Assembly: GCA_017413085.1 (NCBI GenBank)
Contig: JAFPVC010000016.1
Location: forward strand, 1-64,000
Direction of reading: 5' to 3'
Origin: Prevotella sp.
GTDB lineage: Bacteria; Bacteroidota; Bacteroidia; Bacteroidales; Bacteroidaceae
Length of the DNA: 64,000 bases
The position numbers and the translations under genes were made by a program. The notes under the pieces were generated by a model. That model was not told the DNA's origin, ran no database searches, and saw only the letters and a list, made by a program, of their open reading frames with translations. Below are positions 24,017 through 32,496 of this stretch, one piece after another; within the stretch, counting starts at the first letter, position 1, and every line of letters starts with the position of its first letter.

Positions 24017-27000
24017 ATGACACTGACAGTATACAAGGCAAGTGCAGGCAGCGGCAAGACATTCACGCTCGCCGTGGAATACATAAAACTGCTCGTGGAA
24101 AACCCACGCGCATACGAGGGCATACTCGCCGTAACCTTCACAAACAAGGCTACGGAAGAGATGAAGATGCGCATATTGTCACAGCTCTACGGGCTGAGCC
24201 ACTCACTCCCTTCATCAAACGGATACATGAACGTGATAGTGGCCGACACAGGGTTAAAGCCGGAATATGTGCGCAGCCAGGCCGGCAAGGCCCTCAGTCT
24301 ACTGCTGCACAACTACCACTTTTTCCGCGTGCAGACCATCGACACTTTCTTCCAAGGAGTACTGCGCAACCTTGCCAAGGAACTCGGACTGAGCGCAAAC
24401 CTGCGCGTGGGGCTCAACAACGACCAGGTGGTAGACCAGGCCGTAGACAACCTCATCGACTCACTCGCCGATGACAAGAAACTGCTCGGTGTAGTGGTGA
24501 AATACATGAACGACAGGTTAGACAACGAGAAGTCGTGGAATGTAATAAAAAACATCAAAGGCTTCGGCAGCACCATATTCAACGAGGTATATAAGCGCAA
24601 CCGCAGCAAAATGGAGGAAGTGTTTGCCGACGAAAGTTTCTTCGACAAATACCAGAGCGAACTGCTGCGCCTGAAAAAAGAAAAACAAGAGAAATACGTA
24701 GAGGCAGGAATCGAGGTGATAGGCATGGTGGAAGAGGCAGGCCTGTCTGTCGACGAGACTTTCAAGGGCAAGAGCCGCAGCATCATGAACTACTTCAAGA
24801 AACTCAAGAACGGCAACTTTGCCGACAGCAATGTGAGGAACAAGACCGTGGAGCAGTGTCTTGAGGGAATAGACGGCTGGCTGAAAAAAGGCTCAAAGGA
24901 ATACGAAGCAGCAGAACAACTGACCGAAGAATACCTGATGCCAATGCTGCGAGAGCTGGAGAAATGGCGTCCTGACGATGCCGTGGCCTACAACTCTGCC
25001 GTAAAAACGCTGCAGCACCTGAACGACGTCAGACTGCTGAAACGCATAGAAGACAGCGCACACGAACTCAACGAGGCTTCGCAGCGCTTCATGCTGAGCG
25101 ACACGCAGTCGCTGCTCAACGAAATGATAAACGACGACGACTCACCGTTTATATTCGAGAAGATAGGCGCACGTCTGGAGCATATAATGATTGACGAATT
25201 TCAAGATACGAGTACCGTACAGTGGGCGAACTTCAAGACGCTGCTAAAGGAGTGCATGTCACAGGGACACAGCAACCTTATCGTGGGCGACGTGAAGCAG
25301 AGCATCTACAGATTCCGCTCAGGCGACTGGCGACTGCTCAACGGCATCGACGAGGAATTCAAGGGCGAACCGATCGACTTCCAGCCCAAGAAGACAAACT
25401 GGAGGTCAGAGCGCGGCGTAATCAACTTCAACAACGCTTTCTTTGAGCGTGCCGCAGAAATAGAGGTGGGCAACATTGCCGAATACTCAACCGAGAGTGC
25501 AGAGCAACTGCGCAAGGCCTACTCCGACGTAAAGCAGGAGATACCGGAAAAACGAGGAAAGGGCGGACTGGTACACATAGAACTGCTGCCCGGCGAGGAA
25601 AGCGAGACAATGTGCGAGCGCACGCTGCAGACCATACACGACCTGATGGACTACAGCGGAGCACGGCAGGGTGACATCGCCATACTCGTAAGGTGGGGCA
25701 AGGATATTGCAACGCTGGCAAAATACATTGAGGAAGAGGACAACACACTGCGCGTAGTATCGGCAGAAGCCTTCAGGCTGGATGCCTCAAAAGCCGTAGG
25801 CATCATAGTGAATGCCATGATACTGCTGGCACGCCCCAAGGACAGGATAGCACGCGCAGCACTGGCAATGAACTGCACCGAGGAACAGATGCAGCAGTTT
25901 GACGACATGCACGGCACACTGATTGAAATGACACTGCACGACATGGCAGAGGCATTGCTACGGTTATTTGCCATCGACCAGATGACCGACGAGAGCGCAT
26001 ACGTCACGAAATTCTTCGACCATCTGCACTCGTTCAGCAACGACATGGCACCGGTGCTCGAGGATTTCCTGACGGCATGGGAAGACGAGATATGCTCGAA
26101 GACCATACAGACGGCTGACTGCGACGGTATTCGCATAATGACGATACACAAGAGCAAGGGACTGGAATTCAAGCACGTAATACTACCCTACTGCGACTGG
26201 TCGCCAGACCCACGCAGAGCCGAGACACTTTGGCTGCAACCAAAGAAAGCACCGTTTTCACGTCTGCCCATGGTACCGGTAGACTACAGGAGCGTATCGT
26301 CGCTCATGGGCACGATATACGAAGACGACGGAATAGCTGAACACATACAGAACGTGGTAGACAATTTGAACCTGCTCTACGTGGCAATGACGCGTGCCGG
26401 ACAGTCGTTGTTTATCCTCGGCAAACGATACAAACAGCCCAAATCAGGTTCTGCCGCCCCCCTGCGCTCCAAGATAATAGAAGACGTGATATCCAAACTG
26501 CCCGCGGAAATAGAGGGAGTGCCGGTACACGTTGACGGTCTGGAGGATGCAGAGCAGGTGCTGATGCTGACTTACGGAAAACTTGTCTCCACTGCCACGT
26601 CAGCCGTCAAGGAAACGGAGGAACAGACAGCCTCTGTCTTTGAAACCACGCCCACTCAGGTCTCTGTACCCGTATGTTCCTATGAGGGCAGGGCTGAATA
26701 CCGCCAAAGCAATGCCAGCCATGCCTTTGCAGATGACGCCAACGACGAGTCTGACCGCCAACGCTACATACGCATCGGCATGGTAATGCACCAGCTGTTT
26801 GCCTCGATACGCACTCTCGACGACGTGGAGCCAATGCTGCAGCGCATGGAAATGGAGGGCATTCTATACGATGACACCCTGTCGCGCGAGGAACTGGCCG
26901 ATGTACTGCGGCGCAAGTTTGCCCTGCCCCAGGTGAAGGAATGGTTTGACGGAAAATGGCGCGTATACAACGAATGTACGCTGCTCACTGCCAATGCAGA

Positions 27001-27202
27001 GCACCGTCCCGACCGTGTGATAACAGACGGCAAGGAAACCATCGTGATAGACTTCAAGTTCGGTAAGCAGCACGATGACCACAAGAAGCAAGTGAGGAGA
27101 TACATGAGTCTGCTTGAAGACATGGGCATGCCCGACGTGAAAGGTTATCTGTGGTATGTAAACGCCGACAAAACAATAAAGATAGACAATGCTGATACTT
27201 AG
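24017..27202 (+). CDS. UvrD/Rep-type helicase with RecB-like nuclease end (AddA-like)
   Basis: 1061 aa. The Walker A loop is KASAGSGKTF (residues 7-16), motif Ia is VTFTNKATEEMK, motif II is IDEFQDTS (about 394-401) and later motifs are GDVKQSIYRFR, TIHKSKGLEFKHV and LLYVAMTRA. The C-terminus has a RecB-family nuclease pattern: PDRVI, IVIDFKFGK and a late Q-x3-Y. Together these fit the AddA or RecB-like subunit of a double-strand-break repair helicase-nuclease. The AddB-type partner, which often sits beside it, is not in this window downstream (maf follows with a 14-bp overlap) or directly upstream. The role in recombinational repair follows from the family. Confidence 0.88.
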   Translation: MTLTVYKASAGSGKTFTLAVEYIKLLVENPRAYEGILAVTFTNKATEEMKMRILSQLYGLSHSLPSSNGYMNVIVADTGLKPEYVRSQAGKALSLLLHNYHFFRVQTIDTFFQGVLRNLAKELGLSANLRVGLNNDQVVDQAVDNLIDSLADDKKLLGVVVKYMNDRLDNEKSWNVIKNIKGFGSTIFNEVYKRNRSKMEEVFADESFFDKYQSELLRLKKEKQEKYVEAGIEVIGMVEEAGLSVDETFKGKSRSIMNYFKKLKNGNFADSNVRNKTVEQCLEGIDGWLKKGSKEYEAAEQLTEEYLMPMLRELEKWRPDDAVAYNSAVKTLQHLNDVRLLKRIEDSAHELNEASQRFMLSDTQSLLNEMINDDDSPFIFEKIGARLEHIMIDEFQDTSTVQWANFKTLLKECMSQGHSNLIVGDVKQSIYRFRSGDWRLLNGIDEEFKGEPIDFQPKKTNWRSERGVINFNNAFFERAAEIEVGNIAEYSTESAEQLRKAYSDVKQEIPEKRGKGGLVHIELLPGEESETMCERTLQTIHDLMDYSGARQGDIAILVRWGKDIATLAKYIEEEDNTLRVVSAEAFRLDASKAVGIIVNAMILLARPKDRIARAALAMNCTEEQMQQFDDMHGTLIEMTLHDMAEALLRLFAIDQMTDESAYVTKFFDHLHSFSNDMAPVLEDFLTAWEDEICSKTIQTADCDGIRIMTIHKSKGLEFKHVILPYCDWSPDPRRAETLWLQPKKAPFSRLPMVPVDYRSVSSLMGTIYEDDGIAEHIQNVVDNLNLLYVAMTRAGQSLFILGKRYKQPKSGSAAPLRSKIIEDVISKLPAEIEGVPVHVDGLEDAEQVLMLTYGKLVSTATSAVKETEEQTASVFETTPTQVSVPVCSYEGRAEYRQSNASHAFADDANDESDRQRYIRIGMVMHQLFASIRTLDDVEPMLQRMEMEGILYDDTLSREELADVLRRKFALPQVKEWFDGKWRVYNECTLLTANAEHRPDRVITDGKETIVIDFKFGKQHDDHKKQVRRYMSLLEDMGMPDVKGYLWYVNADKTIKIDNADT

Positions 27203-27752
27203 TTCTAACTCGCCCCGCCGACAGGAACTGCTCGCCGGGCTTGACATACCCTACAAGGTATACGTAATAAAAGGTATAGACGAATCATACCCCGACACAC
27301 TGCCTGCAGAAGAGGTGGCAGAACACATCGCAGTGAAGAAGTCGGCACCCTACACCGCACAAATTGCAGGCACAGACGACATTGTGCTGACGGCCGACAC
27401 TGTAGTAGTGGTGGAAGGAGAAATAATGGGCAAGCCGAAAGACGCCGCAGACGCTTGCTGCATGCTGCGCAAACTGAGCGGACGCACGCATCAGGTATAC
27501 ACCGGCGTGTGCCTTACTGCAGACGGCTGGCAGAAACGCTTCACTGTCAAGACCGACGTGACATTCCGAGAACTGGACGACAGCGAAATTCAATACTATG
27601 TTGATACCTACAAGCCCTTCGACAAAGCAGGGGCATACGGCATACAGGAGTGGATAGGCTACATAGGCATAACCCACATCAATGGCTCATACTACAACGT
27701 GATGGGACTGCCCGTGCAACGGATTTACAACGAATTAAAGGCAAGGCAGTAA
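27189..27752 (+). CDS. maf: Maf family nucleotide pyrophosphatase
   Basis: 187 aa. It begins MLILSSNSPRRQELL, with the SxSPRR motif of the active site, and continues with ESY, TADTVV (catalytic Asp), GKP and FDKAGAYGIQ. It hydrolyses non-canonical or excess nucleoside triphosphates (dTTP/UTP type expected from the motif set) to monophosphates. Its start overlaps the end of the helicase gene by 14 bp, so translation is probably coupled. The RSH gene behind has its own promoter at 27793. Confidence 0.93.
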   Translation: MLILSSNSPRRQELLAGLDIPYKVYVIKGIDESYPDTLPAEEVAEHIAVKKSAPYTAQIAGTDDIVLTADTVVVVEGEIMGKPKDAADACCMLRKLSGRTHQVYTGVCLTADGWQKRFTVKTDVTFRELDDSEIQYYVDTYKPFDKAGAYGIQEWIGYIGITHINGSYYNVMGLPVQRIYNELKARQ

Positions 27753-27792
27753 CTTTTTCGTAGAAATATTTGGCGGATAGAAAAATAAAGTG

Positions 27793-27800
27793 TATCTTTG
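27793..27800 (+). promoter_or_regulatory. -7 box of the RSH gene
   Basis: TATCTTTG matches TAnnTTTG. It lies within an upstream open extension and so points to the ATG at 27833. Confidence 0.8.
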
Positions 27801-27832
27801 CATTTTCCTCACTAATTAAAAATCACTGCATT

Positions 27833-29719
27833 ATGAACATTACGGACGAAGAAATCAGGCGCAGGGCCAACGAGGTGTTCTCGGCCATGGAAAAGCGCTC
27901 CACGCTGGAGGAGATGCAAATGATACACCGTGCCTTCGATTTTGCATGTGAGGCACACCGCGACCAGCGACGCAAGACAGGGGAACCTTATATCATACAC
28001 CCAATAGCCGTGGCAATGATTGCAGCATCTGAACTGCAACTCGGAGCGGCTCCCGTGTGTGCCGCTTTCCTACACGACGTCGTGGAGGACACGCCATGCA
28101 CCAACGAGAAAATCCGTGACATGTTCGGCGATGACGTGGCTTTCCTCGTACGCGTGGTGACCAAGCAGAAGAAACGTTCGTATGACATGTCGAAACAGCT
28201 TGACAACTTCAAGCAGATGCTCGACTCCATGCACAACGACATCCGCGCCATACTGATAAAACTGGCCGACCGCCTGCACAACATGCGCACGCTCGACTCC
28301 ATGCGCCCTGACAAGCAGATGAAGATAGCCGGCGAAACGGACTACTTCTATGCCCCGCTGGCAAACCGCCTCGGGTTCTACACCATTAAGGTGGAGTTGG
28401 AGAATCTGTCGTTCCGTTTCCGCTGTCCCGACGTTTACCAGTATATCACCGAACTGGTGGAAAAGGAAAAAGAACGCGAGAATGCACATCTGCAAGCCTT
28501 TGAGAGTCGCATAGACTCCATACTACGGAGTGAGGGAATACAATTCTACCGCGAAGTGGAGTACAAGCAGCCATACAACATCTGGCGCAAAATGCAGACC
28601 ACGGGACAAGACTTTGAACACCTGGAGGGCCGCCACTTTACGCGCATCGTGTTTCCTGAAGACATGTATCTGTCACGCAAGAACATGTGCCTGAAGATTT
28701 ATTCACTGCTGACCGACCAGTTCAAGGAACGCCCCAACTCCATCGTCAACTACGTGGACCAGCCTAAGCAAAACGGCTATCAGGCTTTCCACCTGCAGGT
28801 ACTGTCTGACTACGGTGTATGGGAGGAAATACACATACAGTCGGAGAAGATGCGCACAAAGTCGAAACTAGGCTATCTCTTCGACAGCGGACAACGCGAG
28901 ATAGACATCAACAAATGGCTTGACGACTTCCGCAAGGTGATGAAAGACGTGGCAGACCACCCCGAACAGAACAAGGACGGCACATATTTCATGCAGTCGG
29001 TAAAGGCCTCGTTCTACAACGACGACATACAGGTTTACACCCCGGAGGGCAAGGCCGTGCTGCTGCCCAAGTCGTCGTCGGCAATAGACTTTGCCTTCGA
29101 CATTCACACCGAGGTGGGCATGCACGCAAAATATGCGAAGATAAACGGCCATCTGGCCTCCATCAAGACAAAACTGAAGCGCGGCGACAGCGTGGAGATA
29201 GGAACGGCACCAGAGGTTTGGCCGGGCGAGGATTGGCCGCAGTATGCCAAGTCTTACAAGGCTCTGAAGCACATACACCTGTATCTTGACCGCAAACCGC
29301 GCCCACAGTATCTGCGCTGCCCGCACTGCAACCCGATACCGGGCGAGGAAGTCGTAGGCTTCCAGGGCGACAACGGATGCATCACCGTACACCGCCGCGA
29401 CTGCGCCGAGGCCATAGGTCTTGCCTCACGCTACGGCGACAGCATCGTAGCCGTAGACTACCAGTCGCAGCCCGAGGTGGTCTACCCTGCCACCGTCACG
29501 CTCAAGGCCGTAGACCGCCAGCACCTGCTGAGCGACATCATCGACAGCATATCCAACAAGCTGCACCTGAGCATAAACGACTTGCACACCGTGACCGAAG
29601 ACGAGATAGTTACCACGACCATCAATTTCTTCATACACGACTATATGGAACTGCGCACCGTAGTAAGCAGCATACTGAGCATTCCCGACGTTGACGAGGT
29701 CAGCTACCTGAACAAATAA
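27833..29719 (+). CDS. RelA/SpoT homologue with intact hydrolase and degenerate synthetase
   Basis: 628 aa from ATG 27833 (MNITDEEIRRR), chosen because the promoter box lies at 27793. Domains in order: HD hydrolase (about 25-190) with HP, LHDVVEDT and KLADRLHNMRTL all present; synthetase-like domain (about 235-345); TGS (about 395-460); ACT (about 550-628). In the synthetase part PKQNGYQ is kept, but the Asp expected just before the xIRxV strand is replaced (the region reads GRHFTRIVF), and the AEYGVAAHW-like end is lost. It therefore probably degrades (p)ppGpp rather than making it. A second RSH protein elsewhere would be needed for synthesis. The domain call is firm and the loss of synthetase activity is inferred. 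Confidence 0.9.
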   Translation: MNITDEEIRRRANEVFSAMEKRSTLEEMQMIHRAFDFACEAHRDQRRKTGEPYIIHPIAVAMIAASELQLGAAPVCAAFLHDVVEDTPCTNEKIRDMFGDDVAFLVRVVTKQKKRSYDMSKQLDNFKQMLDSMHNDIRAILIKLADRLHNMRTLDSMRPDKQMKIAGETDYFYAPLANRLGFYTIKVELENLSFRFRCPDVYQYITELVEKEKERENAHLQAFESRIDSILRSEGIQFYREVEYKQPYNIWRKMQTTGQDFEHLEGRHFTRIVFPEDMYLSRKNMCLKIYSLLTDQFKERPNSIVNYVDQPKQNGYQAFHLQVLSDYGVWEEIHIQSEKMRTKSKLGYLFDSGQREIDINKWLDDFRKVMKDVADHPEQNKDGTYFMQSVKASFYNDDIQVYTPEGKAVLLPKSSSAIDFAFDIHTEVGMHAKYAKINGHLASIKTKLKRGDSVEIGTAPEVWPGEDWPQYAKSYKALKHIHLYLDRKPRPQYLRCPHCNPIPGEEVVGFQGDNGCITVHRRDCAEAIGLASRYGDSIVAVDYQSQPEVVYPATVTLKAVDRQHLLSDIIDSISNKLHLSINDLHTVTEDEIVTTTINFFIHDYMELRTVVSSILSIPDVDEVSYLNK

Positions 29720-29761
29720 CTTAAAGACTGTTAATTTTTTGCATAATTCATATTAATTATG

Positions 29762-29769
29762 TAATTTTG
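29762..29769 (+). promoter_or_regulatory. -7 box of the ECF sigma/DUF4301 unit
   Basis: TAATTTTG matches TAnnTTTG, with a TTTTTTG about 20 bp upstream. The leader to the ATG at 29905 is unusually long, about 130 nt, with no array in it. Confidence 0.75.
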
Positions 29770-29904
29770 CGCAATGAAATACGTTAGTTAACGTTCAAGC
29801 AGAAACAATGCTGAAACCAACTATCGATAATTTATAAACCATTAAATGCGATTATTGCCTATCGAAACACTTTTACTCTAATTTAATTGTTTAAAAGTTA
29901 CAAG

Positions 29905-30504
29905 ATGAAAAAACTATCACAGCTGACAGACGAAGAGTTGGCTTTGGAGTATGTCAATGGCAATAACCGTGCATTTGACGAACTGCTTGCACGAACCCAG
30001 ACAGGCATATATTCATATATCATGTTTATCGTCCGCAGCAAGGAAGCGGCCGACGATATCTTTCAAGAAACGTACTTGAAAGCCATACGCAAACTGAAGA
30101 TGCGCAAGTACTCTCCTTCAGGCAAGGTGAGTGCGTGGCTCATACGCATTGCCCATAACTCCATCATGGACTGGTATCGCCGCCAAAAGGCAAGACACCT
30201 CATAGACACCGACGGCGACGAGCAGATAATAGCACAGATGAGCGACCGCTGCTCAATGGAGACATCGCGCGAAGACAAACTGTCGAATGCGCAGGTGCTC
30301 AACGACGTGCGCTCACTGATAGACTTCCTGCCCGAAGCACAACAGGAAATAGTGAAGATGCGCTACTACCAGAACATGTCGTTCAAGGAGATTGCCGAGC
30401 AGACGGGCGTAAGCATCAACACGAGCCTCGGACGCATGAGATATGCACTGATAAACATGCGCAGGCTGGCCAAGGAGAATCGTATGCAACTGCAATTGGC
30501 ATAA
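29905..30504 (+). CDS. RNA polymerase sigma factor, ECF type
   Basis: 199 aa from ATG 29905 (MKKLSQLTDEELALEYVNG). Region 2 includes AFDELLARTQ, DDIFQETYLKAIRKL and GKVSAWLIRIAHNSIMDWYRRQK. Region 4 has LPEAQQEIVKMRYYQNMSFKEIAEQTGVSINTSLGRMRYA with a clear helix-turn-helix. It directs RNA polymerase to a subset of promoters. No anti-sigma gene is adjacent. The next gene, a DUF4301 protein 39 bp downstream, is probably co-transcribed, so control may be through a non-neighbouring anti-sigma factor or at the level of expression. Confidence 0.93.
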   Translation: MKKLSQLTDEELALEYVNGNNRAFDELLARTQTGIYSYIMFIVRSKEAADDIFQETYLKAIRKLKMRKYSPSGKVSAWLIRIAHNSIMDWYRRQKARHLIDTDGDEQIIAQMSDRCSMETSREDKLSNAQVLNDVRSLIDFLPEAQQEIVKMRYYQNMSFKEIAEQTGVSINTSLGRMRYALINMRRLAKENRMQLQLA

Positions 30505-30543
30505 CAACGACTGAAGAATATTAACTCTTAATCTAAAAATACT

Positions 30544-32061
30544 ATGTTACAGGAAAAAGACCTAAAACAAATCGCTGAGAAAGGTATCAGCGAACAGCAG
30601 ATTGAAAAGCAACTTAAACAATTCGAGACAGGCTTTCCATTCCTCCGCCTGGAAGCTGCTGCATCGATAGGCAAGGGCATCATTGCTCCGTCTGCAGATG
30701 AGCAGAAAGCATACATTAAAGCATGGGAAGACTACAAAGCAGAAGGCAAGCAAGTGGTGAAGTTCGTGCCTGCAAGCGGTGCGGCAAGCCGTATGTTCAA
30801 GGATGTGTTTGCATTCGTGGATGCTGACTATGACGTGCCTACCACCGACTTCGAGAAGATATACTTTGCCCACATCAAAGCTTTCGCTTTCTATGACGAA
30901 CTAAACGCCGTGTGTAAGAAAAATGAGGGCAAGGACATTGATACGCTCATAAGCGAAGGCAACTACAAGGCAGTGGCTGCCAACATGCTCAAGCCGGAAG
31001 GGCTGAACTACGGTCAGCTGCCGAAGGGTATGCTATTGTTCCACAAATATGCTGAAGGAGCACGCACGCCAATGGAAGAGCACCTTGTAGAGGGTGCACT
31101 GTACGCAGCATCGAAGGGTGAGGCAAACGTGCATTTCACAGTTAGCCACGAGCATGTGCCGTTCTTCAAGCAGAAGGTGGCCGACAAGATGCAGCAGTAT
31201 GCCGACAAGTTTGGCGTGAAATACAACATCTCTTTCTCTGAACAGAAGCCATCCACAGACACCATAGCCGCTAACCCTGACGGCACGCCATTCCGCAACA
31301 GCGACGGTTCGCTGCTGTTCCGTCCGGGCGGTCACGGTGCGCTCATCGAGAACCTCAACGAGATAAACGCCGACGTCATCTTTATAAAGAACATCGACAA
31401 CGTGGTGCCTGACCGTCTGAAACCAGAGACTGTGGAATGGAAGCAAATCATCGCAGGTGTGCTGGTGACACTGCAGAAGCAGGCATTTGAATACATGCAG
31501 GTGCTTGAGAGCGGACGTTATGACCATGCAAAACTTGAGGAGATTATCCGCTTCGTACAGCAGAAACTGTGTTGCCGCAAACAGGACATCAAGGAACTGG
31601 AGGATGCCGAACTCGTGATATACCTGAAGAAGAAACTGAACCGTCCGATGCGCGTATGCGGCGTAGTGAAGAATGTGGGTGAGCCAGGCGGCGGTCCGTT
31701 CCTCACATACAATCAGGATGGCACAGTGAGCCTGCAGATTCTCGAGAGCAGCCAGATAGACAAGAGCAACGCTGAATACATGAAGATGTTCACCGAGGGT
31801 ACTCACTTCAACCCCGTTGACCTTGTATGCGCCGTGAAGGACTATCAGGGACAGCCATACAACCTGCCCGACTTCGTTGACCCGACGACAGGCTTCATAT
31901 CACAGAAGTCGAAGAACGGCAAGGAACTGCAGGCCCTGGAACTGCCGGGACTGTGGAACGGTGCCATGAGCGACTGGTCAACGGTATTCGTTGAGGTACC
32001 ACTCGGCACATTCAACCCAGTGAAGACCGTCAACGACCTGTTGCGCGAGCAGCATCAATGA
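30544..32061 (+). CDS. DUF4301 family protein (505 aa)
   Basis: It has the family pattern: FVPASGAASRMFKD near residue 73, where a glycine/Ser-rich loop resembles the nucleotide-binding loop of sugar-nucleotide pyrophosphorylases, and FRPGGHGALIENLNE near 258, resembling their uridine-binding region. The family is largely limited to Bacteroidetes and uncharacterised. A nucleotidyltransferase-like fold is inferred from these loops. It is cytoplasmic (no signal peptide), follows the ECF sigma gene and ends before a very stable terminator. Confidence 0.85.
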   Translation: MLQEKDLKQIAEKGISEQQIEKQLKQFETGFPFLRLEAAASIGKGIIAPSADEQKAYIKAWEDYKAEGKQVVKFVPASGAASRMFKDVFAFVDADYDVPTTDFEKIYFAHIKAFAFYDELNAVCKKNEGKDIDTLISEGNYKAVAANMLKPEGLNYGQLPKGMLLFHKYAEGARTPMEEHLVEGALYAASKGEANVHFTVSHEHVPFFKQKVADKMQQYADKFGVKYNISFSEQKPSTDTIAANPDGTPFRNSDGSLLFRPGGHGALIENLNEINADVIFIKNIDNVVPDRLKPETVEWKQIIAGVLVTLQKQAFEYMQVLESGRYDHAKLEEIIRFVQQKLCCRKQDIKELEDAELVIYLKKKLNRPMRVCGVVKNVGEPGGGPFLTYNQDGTVSLQILESSQIDKSNAEYMKMFTEGTHFNPVDLVCAVKDYQGQPYNLPDFVDPTTGFISQKSKNGKELQALELPGLWNGAMSDWSTVFVEVPLGTFNPVKTVNDLLREQHQ

Positions 32062-32117
32062 TATAACAAAATTGTGATTTTGCAATTCTAATACAACCCG
32101 CAAAGTTGTATTATACT

Positions 32118-32187
32118 GTCGATTCCTTGCAATATTACTCACCAAACCTTATTTTGGTGCAAAATATTGCAAGGAATCGACGTTTTT
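32118..32187 (+). terminator. Perfect 19-bp hairpin with inner hairpin
   Basis: Arms 32118-32136 and 32163-32181 pair without mismatch; inside them CACCAAA pairs with TTTTGGTG. It is followed by GTTTTTC. It is unusually long for a simple terminator; the outer word GCAAGGAATCG also occurs near 59973. Confidence 0.8.
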
Positions 32188-32272
32188 CATATCCATCTAC
32201 TAATCAGCGTCATACAAAAAGTATGTTTTCATTCACTACACACTTTAACGCAAAAGCATAGTCTTTACCATG

Positions 32273-32355
32273 TAATCAGGTTGCGATTACCACCTAATCA
32301 GGCCCCTTTTACATTCCAATCAGATAGCTATTGGAGTGTAAAAGGGGCCTGATTA
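32273..32355. repeat. 22-bp array unit pair joined to a 26-bp hairpin
   Basis: TAATCAGGTTGCGATTA (32273-32289), a 5-bp spacer, then a second unit at 32295. This second unit opens a 26-bp inverted repeat (32295-32320 with 32330-32355, one mismatch, 9-nt loop) that ends in GGCCTGATTA. Confidence 0.85.
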
Positions 32356-32496
32356 TATGTCATTCTGCAAAAAATGCCAGACAACAACGTCTTAAAAGAG
32401 AACAAAATTATTCTAATTAGAATTCACAGTTCTCTATTTTGCATTTTTTTTCTTGCGTCATTTGTTCGCATATTAAAGAGTCCACAGGATAGGACA

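Larger units (their letters stand above)
32062..32496. other. Intergenic region with long hairpins
   Basis: It holds a 19-bp terminator stem (32118-32187), a 22-bp-period palindrome array ending in a 26-bp hairpin (32273-32355) and a nested small palindrome (32398-32434: GAGAAC/GTTCTC around ATTCTAATTAGAAT) before a T8 run. No gene is seen. Confidence 0.7.

Noticed and set aside
27770..27832. N-terminal extension of the RSH protein
   Set aside because: The promoter box at 27793 lies in it; the HD domain starts normally from the ATG at 27833.
29887..32061. ECF sigma/anti-sigma pair
   Set aside because: The gene behind the sigma factor is a cytoplasmic DUF4301 protein with no membrane segment, not an anti-sigma factor of FecR type.
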